Below are positions 25,873 through 36,087 of a stretch of DNA of 42,160 nucleotides, in pieces. Numbering within the stretch: the stretch's first letter is position 1; each line of letters begins with the position of its first letter. A program made the position numbers and the translations under genes. The notes under the pieces were generated by a model, which had not been told where the DNA came from, made no database searches, and saw only the letters and a list, made by a program, of their open reading frames with translations. Origin of the DNA: Porticoccaceae bacterium. Its GTDB lineage: Bacteria > Pseudomonadota > Gammaproteobacteria > Pseudomonadales > Porticoccaceae. The DNA lies in contig JAQWUP010000045.1 of the NCBI GenBank assembly GCA_029242085.1, positions 1 through 42,160 on the forward strand, in the 5' to 3' direction.

Positions 25873-27546
25873 CTAGGGCGCCTGCTGATAAACTCGCTGG
25901 CCCGCTATCCAGGTTTCCAATACCTCTGTCTGCCATAGTTTTTCAGGCTCGACCTGAAAAATATCCCGATCTATCAGTATAAAATCGGCCCATTTGCCCT
26001 CGGTTAAACCGCCGAGCCGGTCTTCTTGATGGGCGGCCCAGGCTGCGTCGATAGTAAAGCTGCGCAATACCTGTTCTAACGTCATCGCTTCTTCAGGGAT
26101 CCAACCCTCGGCGGGCATATTGTTGTGGTCCTGTCGCGTGACTGCAGCGTGAATACCATGGAAGGGATTGGCCAGCTCAATAGGATAATCTGATCCGGAA
26201 ACCACAAGGCTGCCCTGCTCGAGAAAAGATCGCCAGGCATAGGCACCTTTTAAACGTTCGGCCCCAATCCTGTCCTCGGCCATATTCATATCGCTGGTGG
26301 CATGGGTTGGCTGCATTGAAGGAATTACATCCAGCGCTTTAAAGCGCGGTATATCGTCCACTGCCACTACCTGAGAATGCTCAATGCGATGGCGTAAATG
26401 GCGACCGCCCACGGTGCCATAGGCATACTCGATCTCATCCAGCGCAATCCGATTGCCCTTATCGCCAATGGCGTGAATAGCCACTTGGAACTCTGCCGTA
26501 ATAGCGCGATTAAACAGTTCGCGAAGTTGATCGCTGCTAGTGACCAGCAGTCCGTGATGATCAGCTCGATCGGCATAGGGTTCGAGCATGGCCGCGCCGC
26601 GACTGCCGAGGGCACCATCGACATAGACTTTGATGCTGCGCAATGTATACAGATCCTTTTCATCAACACTGTGCCCCGCGGCCAAGGTCTCTTCAACATC
26701 TACATTGGTGGAGGAGATCATGCCGTAGATGCGGATCCGCATATCACCGTCATCTGCGATCTGCCGATACAACCTGTGTTCGTCTGAGCTTACCCCGGCA
26801 TCATGGGTTGAAGTAATACCTAGGCTTAATAAGTGCTCGCTCATAGTATCCAAGGCCAGCGCAATCTCATCGTTACTCGGGGGTGGAATGACTCTGGTGA
26901 CAAGATACATGGCATTGTCGATAAGAACTCCAGTTGGCTGGCCATTGCTATCGCGCACAATTTCGCCACCCGCAGGTGAGGCTGTCTCACCAGTGATACC
27001 TGCCAGTGCCAATGTTTTGCTGTTTGCCCAACCAGCATGGCCATCGATACGTTCCAGCCACACAGGGCGATCGCTAATTTGGGCGTCTAGATCTGCGGCG
27101 CGGGGGTACTGCTTTTCAGGCCAGAGTACCTGATTCCAGCCGCGGCCCTGAATCCAGTTTAGTGCAGGTTTTTCTGCGGCATATTTGCCCACTAACTCTG
27201 CAGCTGCCTGCGCCGATTCAAGACCGCGAACATCAACTGTAAGCAGGGTATAGCCCATTGTAGACACATGACCATGGGCATCGGTAATGCCGGGGATCAA
27301 GGTTTTTCCCTGGCCATCTATTTTTTCGGCATCTGGGTACTTGAGTGCGAGCGTGGCATCTCCGATAGCCAATACTTTGCCTTCTTCAATAGCGATCGTC
27401 TGGAACTGTCGCAGCTGGCGATCAGCATCAAAGGTATAACCATTGATATTTTTGATAACCAGTTCTGTGGTGTCAGGCTGCTTGGAGCAACCAAGCAGAA
27501 CTATGGCGAGAATGGAGCAGACGGCGAACCCGTTTAATTTTGCCAT
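25873..27546 (-). CDS. Lipoprotein amidohydrolase, YtcJ-like
   Basis: 557 residues. N-terminal lipoprotein signal with LLGC lipobox (Cys20), so it is exported and membrane anchored. Amidohydrolase family 3 features: the metal-binding DAHGH after PGITD, DGALGSRGAAML, IHAIGDKGNR, RHRIEHSQV and SGSDYPIE. YtcJ-like proteins hydrolyse unidentified amide or ester bonds and are usually found as single genes. It converges with the monooxygenase gene (25-bp gap). The function beyond hydrolase is unknown. Confidence 0.92.
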   Translation of the reverse strand: MAKLNGFAVCSILAIVLLGCSKQPDTTELVIKNINGYTFDADRQLRQFQTIAIEEGKVLAIGDATLALKYPDAEKIDGQGKTLIPGITDAHGHVSTMGYTLLTVDVRGLESAQAAAELVGKYAAEKPALNWIQGRGWNQVLWPEKQYPRAADLDAQISDRPVWLERIDGHAGWANSKTLALAGITGETASPAGGEIVRDSNGQPTGVLIDNAMYLVTRVIPPPSNDEIALALDTMSEHLLSLGITSTHDAGVSSDEHRLYRQIADDGDMRIRIYGMISSTNVDVEETLAAGHSVDEKDLYTLRSIKVYVDGALGSRGAAMLEPYADRADHHGLLVTSSDQLRELFNRAITAEFQVAIHAIGDKGNRIALDEIEYAYGTVGGRHLRHRIEHSQVVAVDDIPRFKALDVIPSMQPTHATSDMNMAEDRIGAERLKGAYAWRSFLEQGSLVVSGSDYPIELANPFHGIHAAVTRQDHNNMPAEGWIPEEAMTLEQVLRSFTIDAAWAAHQEDRLGGLTEGKWADFILIDRDIFQVEPEKLWQTEVLETWIAGQRVYQQAP

Positions 27547-27929
27547 TGGCGTTTACTCTATTTGTTTATTACTGTTGTTATACGCTGCAAAACCTTAAAT
27601 GATAGTGTGTCCTATCTGCTTTATTGGTGCGAGTTTCTCTTTGCATTAAACCCAAAGGCTCAGATTTTGTCATTGACTAATCAGTAAAAAGTGTTAAATT
27701 ACGCGCATTCTGCACCTACCAGTGCAGAATTTATGGACAGAGTACCAGGTTGGCGTTATCCACGTCGCTGGTCATCATCAGGGAGGGCGCTAGTACCCTT
27801 AGCGCCAGCTACAGTCAAACAAGCACTTACCGGTGTGGCTGCAACTTGTCGCAATCGCGACGCCACTTTTGATGTAACAGCACATTGCCACTGCGAAAAG
27901 TCCTGAATGTACTTTTATGAGGACATATT
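27547..27929 (+). promoter_or_regulatory. ilvI promoter and structured 5' leader
   Basis: A 383-bp region. A good sigma-70 promoter is TTGACT (27673-27678), 16-nt spacer, TAAATT (27695-27700). It predicts a start near 27706, giving a leader of about 220 nt. The leader would begin with a perfect 9-bp hairpin, ATTCTGCAC (27707-27715), 6-nt loop, GTGCAGAAT (27722-27730). Further hairpins: GGCGCTA/TAGCGCC (27786-27792, 27800-27806) and GTCGC/GCGAC (27848-27852, 27857-27861). An ATG at 27733 opens a 57-codon frame to 27906, without ribosome binding site and not enriched in Ile/Leu/Val. No U-run terminator is visible. Attenuation or a repressor acting on the palindrome are both possible. Confidence 0.55.
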
Positions 27930-29666
27930 GTGGAACTCTTATCCGGCGGTGAAATACTTATCCGCGCACTGAAAGATGCAGGCGTTAAGAATGTTTGGGG
28001 TTACCCAGGCGGTGCTGCGCTGCATATCTATGACGCTCTGTATCGACAGGACGACGTCTATCACCTATTAGTTCGCCATGAGCAGGCTGCGGTTCACGCT
28101 GCTGATGGTTTCTCTCGCGCCACTGGCGAAGTGGGCACAGCGCTTGTGACCTCTGGTCCCGGTGCGACCAATGCTATTACTGGTATTGCCACCGCGTTTA
28201 TGGATTCCATTCCAATGGTGGTTATCTCCGGACAGGTGCCGCTGACCAAAATTGGCCAAGACGCCTTCCAGGAAACGGATATGGTCGGTGTGTCTCGACC
28301 TATTGTTAAGCATAGTTTTTTGGTTACTCGCGCTGAAGATATTGCTGAAACCATCGCCAAGGCTTATTACATTGCTGCAACAGGTCGTCCGGGCCCGGTG
28401 GTTGTCGATATCCCCAAGGATGTCACTGATCCTAGTCACAAGGTGCCTTACAGCTACCCCAGCGAAGTGAAGATGCGCTCTTATCAGCCGACTGACAAAG
28501 GTCATCGCGGGCAGATTAAGCGTGCGGTTAAAACCCTTGTCGACGCCAAGCGACCGGTTATTTATGCCGGTGGCGGTGTGGTTATCGACAATGCTTCAGA
28601 GCAGCTAATTGCCTTGGCACAGGCACTGAATTATCCGGTGACCAATACCCTGATGGGTCTGGGCTGTTATCCGGGCACCGATCGGCAGTATTTGGGTATG
28701 CTGGGTATGCACGGTACCTTTGAAGCCAATACGGCGATGCATCATGCGGATGTTATTTTTGCCATTGGTGCTCGCTTTGACGATCGGGTAACCAATGATC
28801 TGGAGAAGTTCTGCCCCCATGCGACCATTATTCATGTTGATGTGGACCCGACTTCTGTATCGAAAAATATCGATGCACATATTCCTATTGTCGGTACCTG
28901 TACCTCGGTACTTACGGAGATGCTGGCGATTAATAAAGAGCTCAAGACCAAGCCAGATGCAGATGCAATTGCCGATTGGTGGACGCAGCTTGATCAGTGG
29001 CGTGCCGATAAAGGTATCTACACAGCATCGCGTTATGAAGAGAGCTCGGGCAGCTGCATCAAGCCGCAAGATGTTATTAAGATGCTCTACAAAATTACCA
29101 ATGGTGAGGCCATTGTGACCTCGGATGTGGGCCAACATCAGATGTTTGCCGCACAGTATTATCTGTTTGATAAGCCGCGCACCTGGATCAACTCTGGGGG
29201 CCTGGGCACCATGGGTTTTGGTCTGCCTGCAGCCATGGGTTGCCAGTTGGCATTTCCCGATAAAGACGTTGCCTGTGTAACCGGTGAAGGCAGTATTCAA
29301 ATGAATATTCAGGAGCTATCAACCTGTAGCCAGCACAAGTTGCCAGTTAAGATTATCAACCTTAACAATGCGGCGCTGGGTATGGTTCGCCAGTGGCAGG
29401 ATATGAATTACAGTAGTCGCTATTCCGAGAGTGTCTATGAAGACTCATTACCAGATTTTGTCAAACTGGCGGAGTCCTATGGTCATGTGGGTATGAAAAT
29501 TACTCATATCGATGAGCTCGAAGAGAAGATGCGCAAATGCTTTGCGATGAAAGACCGCGTGGTATTTATGGACATTGATGTCGATCGTTCAGAGCACGTT
29601 TACCCCATGCAAATGCCCGGTGGTTCGATGCGCGATCTGTGGCTCAACAAGACGGAGAGAACCTAA
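27930..29666 (+). CDS. ilvI: Acetolactate synthase, large (catalytic) subunit
   Basis: 578 residues, biosynthetic AHAS. TPP-activating Glu51 in [12 protein letters not shown], the FAD/TPP domains with [22 protein letters not shown], and the TPP/Mg site [12 protein letters not shown] followed by [12 protein letters not shown]. It condenses two pyruvates to acetolactate, or pyruvate with 2-oxobutyrate, at the start of Val/Leu/Ile synthesis. The start is GTG with GAGGA 6 nt upstream. The TAATG overlap with ilvH implies coupled translation of the two subunits. Confidence 0.97.
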   Translation: MELLSGGEILIRALKDAGVKNVWGYPGGAALHIYDALYRQDDVYHLLVRHEQAAVHAADGFSRATGEVGTALVTSGPGATNAITGIATAFMDSIPMVVISGQVPLTKIGQDAFQETDMVGVSRPIVKHSFLVTRAEDIAETIAKAYYIAATGRPGPVVVDIPKDVTDPSHKVPYSYPSEVKMRSYQPTDKGHRGQIKRAVKTLVDAKRPVIYAGGGVVIDNASEQLIALAQALNYPVTNTLMGLGCYPGTDRQYLGMLGMHGTFEANTAMHHADVIFAIGARFDDRVTNDLEKFCPHATIIHVDVDPTSVSKNIDAHIPIVGTCTSVLTEMLAINKELKTKPDADAIADWWTQLDQWRADKGIYTASRYEESSGSCIKPQDVIKMLYKITNGEAIVTSDVGQHQMFAAQYYLFDKPRTWINSGGLGTMGFGLPAAMGCQLAFPDKDVACVTGEGSIQMNIQELSTCSQHKLPVKIINLNNAALGMVRQWQDMNYSSRYSESVYEDSLPDFVKLAESYGHVGMKITHIDELEEKMRKCFAMKDRVVFMDIDVDRSEHVYPMQMPGGSMRDLWLNKTERT

Positions 29667-30160
29667 TGAAACGGATAATCTCTATTCTTTTAGAAAACGA
29701 GTCTGGAGCGCTTTCAAGAGTTGTCGGTCTATTTTCTCAGCGCGGGTATAATATCGATACCTTGACGGTAGCGCCGACCGATGACGACACCCTGTCGCGT
29801 TTAACACTCACTACGCAGGGTGATGATCATATGGCCGAGCAGATCGTTAAGCAGCTGCACAAGTTGATTGATACGATTAAAGTGGTTGATTTGACAGTGG
29901 GTTCGCATATTGAGCGCGAACTGATGCTAGTTAAAATCAAAGCGACAGACAATGATATTCGCACTGAACTAAAAAGCTGCGTGGATATCTTTCGGGGTCA
30001 TATTATCGATGTGACTCCTGCGACCTATACCGTGCAACTGGCTGGCGACAGCGAGAAGTTGGATGCCTTTATCGAGGCGGTTCGCGAAATGGGCATTATG
30101 GAAGTGGTGAGAAGCGGTGTTTCCGGCATCTCCCGCGGCGATAAATTTTTACGTGTATAA
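29666..30160 (+). CDS. ilvH: Acetolactate synthase, small (regulatory) subunit
   Basis: 164 residues. N-terminal ACT domain (residues 1-75, [35 protein letters not shown]) that binds valine for feedback inhibition, then the conserved C-terminal half ending SGVSGISRGDKFLRV. An upstream in-frame start at 29639 lies inside ilvI; ATG 29666, overlapping the ilvI stop by one base, is the natural start. It stimulates and regulates IlvI. Confidence 0.97.
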   Translation: MKRIISILLENESGALSRVVGLFSQRGYNIDTLTVAPTDDDTLSRLTLTTQGDDHMAEQIVKQLHKLIDTIKVVDLTVGSHIERELMLVKIKATDNDIRTELKSCVDIFRGHIIDVTPATYTVQLAGDSEKLDAFIEAVREMGIMEVVRSGVSGISRGDKFLRV

Positions 30161-30192
30161 CTCTTTTTAAATACTGACTTTTATAAAATTAG

Positions 30193-31218
<1,026 letters not shown>

Positions 31219-31242
31219 CCTGTATCGTCAGTGATATACCTT

Positions 31243-31272
31243 AAAACGGCTCGCTCTTTGGTGGGCCGTTTT
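31243..31272 (+). terminator. Terminator-like hairpin after ilvC
   Basis: Arms AAAACGGC (31243-31250) and GCCGTTTT (31265-31272) pair perfectly over 8 bp around a 14-nt loop, with a T-rich tract at the 3' side (TTTTACTTT). It starts 24 nt after the ilvC stop, consistent with the end of ilvI-ilvH-ilvC. Confidence 0.7.
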
Positions 31273-31333
31273 ACTTTGTATCGCGTAACATCAGGAACAT
31301 ACGAGTAGCCTAATAATTTGGAAGTCAGAGCAG

Positions 31334-32122
31334 ATGAGCACAGCAAACAGCACAACCCGAGTAGTGGCCCTTGATGGCGGTATTAATTTTCGTGACATTG
31401 GCGGCTATGTCAACAGTCAGGGGCGCAGGGTTAAGTGGCGCAAGATTATGCGCTGTGGGCATCTGGCTAATCTCACTGATAGTGACCTCGATAGTCTAGA
31501 ACAGATCGGCATCAATAAGGTCCACGATTTTCGTCGCACGGAGGAGCAGGAGCAGTCCCCGAGCAGCGCTGTGCGAGCCGAATTTATTGATGACTACGAA
31601 ATTTCTATAGGTGACATATCGCGATTTTGGGAGTTTCTATTCGGTGGCGAACTGACCGCTGACTCCTCCCATACCTTGGTGGTCAACTCCTATCGCAACT
31701 GCATTGAATCAGTGATTCCCGCTTTTAGCCGTTTTATGCGCCAGATTGTTGATAATGCAGGCAATGCCTCTCTATTTCATTGCTCTGCGGGAAAGGATCG
31801 CACCGGGATGGCGGCGGCTCTTATCCTCTCAGCCCTAGATGTACCGCGCCAAACTATCGTCGAAGATTATATGTTGACTATTGAGCACTATGACTCAGAG
31901 CGGCTGATTGATCTAGTGGAAGGGCATCTGCGTGATGCTAAGGTCGAGAGTTGGGATCGAGACTGGTTAGTACCTTACTGTTCTGTTCATCAGGACAATA
32001 TTGTGGCTTTTCTTGAGGCTATTGATACCAGCTACGGCGATGTTAAAAATTATCTGATAACTGGACTGGGTCTATCCCAGGCAGATCTGGATAAAATGCA
32101 GAGCTGCTATTTGGAAGGCTAG
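31334..32122 (+). CDS. Tyrosine/dual-specificity-type phosphatase
   Basis: 262 residues, Y_phosphatase3-type. The P-loop is HCSAGKDRTG with nucleophile Cys150 and Arg156 (Cx5R); the N terminus has the family's GGINFRDIGGY start and MRCGHLANLTDSDLDSLEQIGINKVHDFRR. It would dephosphorylate phosphotyrosine or phosphoinositide-like substrates in the cytoplasm. GGAAG lies about 9 nt before the ATG. It stands alone between ilvC and pssA; the physiological target is unknown. Confidence 0.92.
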   Translation: MSTANSTTRVVALDGGINFRDIGGYVNSQGRRVKWRKIMRCGHLANLTDSDLDSLEQIGINKVHDFRRTEEQEQSPSSAVRAEFIDDYEISIGDISRFWEFLFGGELTADSSHTLVVNSYRNCIESVIPAFSRFMRQIVDNAGNASLFHCSAGKDRTGMAAALILSALDVPRQTIVEDYMLTIEHYDSERLIDLVEGHLRDAKVESWDRDWLVPYCSVHQDNIVAFLEAIDTSYGDVKNYLITGLGLSQADLDKMQSCYLEG

Positions 32123-32171
32123 GGCCTATAATGCGTCCACATTTAATGCCTGTGGGCACAAAGGTAGCGGT

Positions 32172-32954
32172 ATGACAAAGAAAGCAGATCAAGCAGAGAA
32201 AGTAGTCAATCTCAAGCCGGCAGCGGAGCCACCCGTGCGCCGCAAAGGTATATATCTACTGCCCAACCTACTCACTACCGGCGCCCTGTTCGGCGGTTTC
32301 TATGCCGTGCTGTCTGGTTTTAGCGGCCAGTTCGAATGGGCTGCGATGGCTATTTTTGCCGCGATGATTTTTGATGGCCTCGACGGTCGCGTTGCGCGCA
32401 TGACCAACACCCAGAGTGATTTTGGCGTTCAGTATGACAGCCTGTCCGATATGGTCTCATTTGGCGTAGCCCCAGCAGTGGTCGCCTATGGTTGGGGGCT
32501 CAGCAGCTTGGGTAAGCTCGGTTTGGCCGCAGCCTTTGTCTATGCATCCTGTGCGGCACTGCGTTTGGCGCGCTTTAATGTTCAAGCCGAGCTGGCCGAC
32601 AACAAAAGCTTTACTGGTCTGCCCAGTCCGGCCGCCGCCGCTATTGTGGCGGGTCTGGTCTGGTCTACCTACCATTTGGAGGCATCGGTCAGTCTGGCGA
32701 CTATTGGCGCTCTGATCACTGCGCTGTCAGGTCTGTTAATGGTTTCTAACTTTAAGTATCCCAGTTTTAAAGAGGTAGACTTGCGAGGCAAGGTGCCCTT
32801 TATTGTTATCCTCTCGGTAGTGATGGGCTTTGTGGTGATTACTATAGACCCACCACGTATCCTGTTTACCATGGCGCTGGTGTTCGGCTCTTCCGCGCCG
32901 CTGTTCTGGGCATGGAAAAAGTTGAACCCGCTGTCGGGCAAAGAGGCTCAGTAA
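32172..32954 (+). CDS. pssA: CDP-diacylglycerol--serine O-phosphatidyltransferase
   Basis: 260 residues, membrane CDP-alcohol phosphatidyltransferase. The signature DG-x2-AR-x8-G-x3-D-x3-D is present from Asp68 (FDGLDGRVARMTNTQSDFGVQYDSLSDMVSFG). About six to seven hydrophobic helices; charged N terminus. It makes phosphatidylserine, the precursor of phosphatidylethanolamine, at the inner membrane. This is the integral-membrane (Bacillus-like) type rather than the E. coli peripheral type. In many gammaproteobacteria it lies between ilvC and leuA, as here. Confidence 0.95.
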   Translation: MTKKADQAEKVVNLKPAAEPPVRRKGIYLLPNLLTTGALFGGFYAVLSGFSGQFEWAAMAIFAAMIFDGLDGRVARMTNTQSDFGVQYDSLSDMVSFGVAPAVVAYGWGLSSLGKLGLAAAFVYASCAALRLARFNVQAELADNKSFTGLPSPAAAAIVAGLVWSTYHLEASVSLATIGALITALSGLLMVSNFKYPSFKEVDLRGKVPFIVILSVVMGFVVITIDPPRILFTMALVFGSSAPLFWAWKKLNPLSGKEAQ

Positions 32955-33235
32955 TTTAATCTTGGCATCTGCAAAGAAAACTGGTTGAATACTGTCTATG
33001 AGTACCTCCACACAAATTTTCGCTGCGAATAACAGTCTTGCAACTGCTGCTTCTGCGCGTGGGCTACTTCTTCTACTGCCCTGAGGGGCATCTATCGTTA
33101 TACCTCATCCAAAATTTCGTCTATTGCCTTATTGGCAATAAAATTGTAGCCCCACAGTGGGTGAATCCGTTTTACAATGTAGCCATTAAAGAGCGCGCTT
33201 CAACAGCGCCTGGCTCCAATTAGGAAGAGAAAAAC
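32955..33235 (+). promoter_or_regulatory. leuA promoter and attenuator-like leader
   Basis: A 281-bp region before leuA. A promoter candidate is TTGGCA (32962-32967), 17-nt spacer, TTGAAT (32985-32990) with extended -10 TG; it predicts a start within a base or two of the leader-peptide ATG (32998). GGGCTAC (33061-33067), which includes the first Leu codon of a run of five, is the exact complement of GTAGCCC (33146-33152) and can also pair with GTAGCC at 33179-33184, giving mutually exclusive folds. Other hairpins: TGCCC/GGGCA (33077-33090), TATTGCC/GGCAATA (33122-33140), and a GC-rich stem at 33191-33216 just before the leuA ribosome binding site. A classical U-run terminator is not evident. 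Confidence 0.7.
32998..33084 (+). CDS. leuA leader peptide with five consecutive Leu codons
   Basis: A 28-codon frame, ATG to TGA, encoding a peptide that ends Arg-Gly-Leu-Leu-Leu-Leu-Leu-Pro. The Leu codons are CTA CTT CTT CTA CTG. It ends 151 nt before the start of leuA. The run of regulatory codons in a short frame before a leucine biosynthesis gene is the hallmark of ribosome-mediated attenuation, as in E. coli leuL, though the peptide sequence is unrelated to that one. No ribosome binding site is visible; the predicted transcription start lies at the ATG, so it may be translated as a leaderless message. Confidence 0.8.
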   Translation: MSTSTQIFAANNSLATAASARGLLLLLP

Positions 33236-34795
33236 ATGAAGAGCACAGAGCAGTCTAAAGAAAAATTAGTCATTTTTGATACCACATTGCGCGATGGTGA
33301 ACAGAGCCCCGGCGCATCCATGACCAAAGATGAAAAAGTGCGTATCGCCAAAGCCCTTGAAAAAATGCGTGTCGATGTTATCGAGGCCGGTTTTGCGATT
33401 TCCAGCCAGGGCGATTTTGAAGCCGTGCAGGCTATTGCCAACAGCGTGACCGAGAGCCGTATTTGCAGCCTATCTCGAGCCATGACTGGTGATATTGAGC
33501 GTGCCGCAGAGGCTCTTAAAGGCGCTAACGCTGGCCGTATTCACACCTTTATTGCCACCTCACCGATTCATATGAAGCACAAATTGCAGATGGAGCCAGA
33601 TCAGGTTCTTGAGCAGGCGGTCGGTGCAGTAAAGATAGCGCGCAGTTTAATTGATGATGTTGAGTTCTCCCTGGAAGATGCCAGCCGTACTGAGTTCGAG
33701 TTTATGTGCCGGATTACCGAAGCTGTGATCAATGCCGGTGCGCGGACCATTAACTTGCCCGACACTGTGGGTTATTCCGCTCCGGGTGAATATGGCGCAA
33801 TGATTGAGCGCCTGTTAAATACCGTGCCAAATGCTGACCAGGCGATTTTTTCGGTGCATTGCCATAATGATTTGGGTCTGGCGGTGGCCAATAGCCTCTC
33901 AGCGGTGCAGGCCGGTGCGCGACAAGTTGAATGTACGATCAATGGTTTGGGCGAGCGCGCAGGCAATGCCTCGTTGGAAGAGTTAGTGATGGCGATTCGC
34001 ACGCGTCAAGATCTTTTCTCCGTGGAAACGGATATAGATACTCTGCATATTGTTCCAACCTCGCGTCTGGTTTCCAGTATTACTGGTTTTCCGGTGCAGC
34101 CCAATAAAGCGATTGTGGGGGCTAATGCCTTTGCCCATGAATCAGGTATTCACCAGGATGGTATTTTGAAATTCCGTGAAACCTACGAAATTATGAGAGC
34201 TGAGGATGTGGGCTGGAGTACCAATAAATTATCTCTGGGCAAGTTGTCTGGCCGTGCAGCCTTTGCTGCTCGTCTTGAGGAGTTGGGTATTGTTTTTGAT
34301 GGCAAAGAGGATTTCAATCAGGCTTTTGTGCGCTTTAAAGACCTGGCTGATAAAAAACGTGAAATCTTTGATGAAGATCTACAGGCGCTGGTATCTGAGG
34401 TGCAGATGGGTACGGAAGATGATGTGTTGACGCTTATGGATCTCGAGGTGGTGTCAAAGACTGGCCAGTCGCCCCATGCCAAGATTGGAGTGCGCTACAA
34501 GGATAGGGAGCACAGCTCTGAAGCCAGCGGTGATGGCGCCGTCGATGCAATTTTTAATGCGATTGAAAAGTTGGTTAACAGCGAGACCCATCTGCAGCTT
34601 TACTCCGTTAATGCGGTGACTCAGGGAACCGATTCGCAGGGTGAAGTGACTGTTCGGCTTGAAAAAGACGGTCGTATTATCAATGGTCAGGGTGCAGATA
34701 CCGATATCTTATTGGCCAGCGCCAAGGCTTATTTGAATGCGCTGACGCTGATGCGTAATCCCGGCCGCCTGCATCCGCAGCTCGGTGGTGTCTAG
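33236..34795 (+). CDS. leuA: 2-isopropylmalate synthase
   Basis: 519 residues, full-length LeuA. TIM-barrel catalytic domain with [17 protein letters not shown], the metal-binding [14 protein letters not shown] and [19 protein letters not shown]-terminal allosteric LeuA dimer domain (about 395-515) that binds leucine. It condenses acetyl-CoA with 2-oxoisovalerate in the first committed step of leucine synthesis. GGAAGAG about 7 nt before ATG 33236. Upstream lies a Leu-codon leader peptide, so both enzyme inhibition and attenuation are likely. Confidence 0.97.
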   Translation: MKSTEQSKEKLVIFDTTLRDGEQSPGASMTKDEKVRIAKALEKMRVDVIEAGFAISSQGDFEAVQAIANSVTESRICSLSRAMTGDIERAAEALKGANAGRIHTFIATSPIHMKHKLQMEPDQVLEQAVGAVKIARSLIDDVEFSLEDASRTEFEFMCRITEAVINAGARTINLPDTVGYSAPGEYGAMIERLLNTVPNADQAIFSVHCHNDLGLAVANSLSAVQAGARQVECTINGLGERAGNASLEELVMAIRTRQDLFSVETDIDTLHIVPTSRLVSSITGFPVQPNKAIVGANAFAHESGIHQDGILKFRETYEIMRAEDVGWSTNKLSLGKLSGRAAFAARLEELGIVFDGKEDFNQAFVRFKDLADKKREIFDEDLQALVSEVQMGTEDDVLTLMDLEVVSKTGQSPHAKIGVRYKDREHSSEASGDGAVDAIFNAIEKLVNSETHLQLYSVNAVTQGTDSQGEVTVRLEKDGRIINGQGADTDILLASAKAYLNALTLMRNPGRLHPQLGGV

Positions 34796-35583
34796 TGGCA
34801 AATGCGTTTCACAATCAATACTTGCATACTCTGGGTATCGTTCATTACGTACCCAGAGAGCTACCGCTGGTATCGATTGTTGCGCAGCCCGCCGCCGAAC
34901 CGGTTGCAAGTAGCCCGCCCGCGATTGCAATCGCGGCTGATAGCGAGCCTGTCAGTAAATCAGTTAGCAGTGCTGCAGAGAGCCGCGAAGCAATGGCCAA
35001 GAGTATGGCGGAGCTGGGAAATATTGGCACTGAAGACAAGTCTAAAGCATCCCGCGTGAAGTTGGCAGAGCCTGTCGCTGTGGCAGAGCCTTTGGCAGTC
35101 AGCAATATCGAAGTGAAATTCGCCCTGTGGCAGCCCACCGATGAGGTGCTGGTCTGCAGTTCCGTGGAAGACAGTCTGCCGGATCCAGAGCAGATACTGC
35201 TGCTGGGTAATATCTTAGAAGTGATGGGGCAGGGCGCTGGTCAGTTGCCGCAGATGGATATTGTTGAGTGGCCTCCCTATCCCAATGCCAGCGGCGATTC
35301 TGGCGAGGTGCGAGAGTTTTTAGAAACACTGATCAGGGCGCGCATCAACAGTAAATCAGCGAAGATTTTGCTGTTGATGGGTGATGCCGCCAGTCTGTGG
35401 CTACTGACCGCCGATGAAAAAGCGGCCGTCGCCAATGGTCAGGTCAATGTCTATGATCAGGTGACAGCACTGTTGGTGCCATCGCTAAAAGAGATGATTG
35501 AGCAGCCGGCCAGCAAGCGCAAAACTTGGCAGACTATTCGCTTTTTGTCGCCACAGCGGCATGTGTACAAAGCGCAATCTTGA
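34795..35583 (+). CDS. Cryptic psi (HolD-like) subunit of DNA polymerase III
   Basis: 262 residues, GTG start overlapping the leuA stop by one base. The N terminus YLHTLGIVHYVPRELP resembles the start of E. coli HolD (LQQLGITQWSLRRP), the segment that in E. coli psi contacts the clamp loader or chi. A low-complexity Ala/Pro/Ser/Glu linker follows (about 30-100), then a folded C-terminal part (LLLGNILEVMGQ..., ILLLMGDAASLWLL) recalling the uracil-glycosylase-like psi domain. It lies directly before rimI; holD-rimI is the E. coli order, and a long, divergent psi has been described in pseudomonads. The assignment rests on N-terminal similarity plus gene order. Confidence 0.6.
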   Translation: MANAFHNQYLHTLGIVHYVPRELPLVSIVAQPAAEPVASSPPAIAIAADSEPVSKSVSSAAESREAMAKSMAELGNIGTEDKSKASRVKLAEPVAVAEPLAVSNIEVKFALWQPTDEVLVCSSVEDSLPDPEQILLLGNILEVMGQGAGQLPQMDIVEWPPYPNASGDSGEVREFLETLIRARINSKSAKILLLMGDAASLWLLTADEKAAVANGQVNVYDQVTALLVPSLKEMIEQPASKRKTWQTIRFLSPQRHVYKAQS

Positions 35584-36044
35584 ACCTCGGCATCAATCAG
35601 CAATATTCTATTCGCGGTATGGAAATCGCCGATCTTGAGCAGGTAGTTGGCATAGAAAAACATTGTTCGCCATCGCCCTGGAGTCTCAAACAATTTCAAC
35701 AGAGTCTCGATGATTCAATGGTTCTAGTGACCGCGGGCACCATCGTCGGTTTTTCAGTAGTTGACTCTATTTTAAGCGAAGCAGAAATACATAACGTGGC
35801 AGTCCACCCCGATTATCAGGGGCAGGGGCTGGGATCGCTGCTATTAGACCATGTTGTTGACTGCTTGCCCCCAGCTACAACCAAGCTGCATCTTGAGGTG
35901 CGAGCATCTAATTTTCGCGCTATCAGATTGTATCTGCACAAGAATTTTATACAGGTTGGTGAGCGCAGGGACTATTATAAGACAGAGTATGGGCGTGAGG
36001 ATGCGCTGTTGATGTCGCGATCTGTCTGTACTGGTCGCGAGTAA
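35580..36044 (+). CDS. rimI: Ribosomal protein bS18 N-terminal acetyltransferase
   Basis: 154 residues, GNAT fold. Recognisable are SIRGMEIADLEQVVGIEKHCSPSPWSLKQF, the acetyl-CoA loop VHPDYQGQGLGSLLL (Q/RxxGxG/A), LEVRASNFRAIRLY and the ending RRDYYKTEYGREDALLM. The RimI domain must start before Met at 35619, and the best in-frame start is TTG 35580, which overlaps the stop of the psi-like gene (TTGA) and suggests coupling. The longer ATG 35526 form would overlap that gene by 58 nt. Confidence 0.93.
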   Translation: MNLGINQQYSIRGMEIADLEQVVGIEKHCSPSPWSLKQFQQSLDDSMVLVTAGTIVGFSVVDSILSEAEIHNVAVHPDYQGQGLGSLLLDHVVDCLPPATTKLHLEVRASNFRAIRLYLHKNFIQVGERRDYYKTEYGREDALLMSRSVCTGRE

Positions 36045-36087
36045 ATTTTGTTACCCTAGAGTCACTTCTAATAGCGAGAGATGGTAA

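Noticed and set aside
27750-27875. Alternative frame in the ilvI leader containing Leu-Ala-Leu-Ser-Thr-Ser-Leu-Val-Ile-Ile, as a branched-chain leader peptide
   Set aside because: No ATG or GTG start in this frame; the only TTG has AGG directly adjacent with no spacing. Tempting but unsupported.
33122-33140. TATTGCC/GGCAATA hairpin in the leuA leader as an intrinsic terminator
   Set aside because: It is followed by AAAATT rather than a T-run, so it is not an intrinsic terminator on the + strand.
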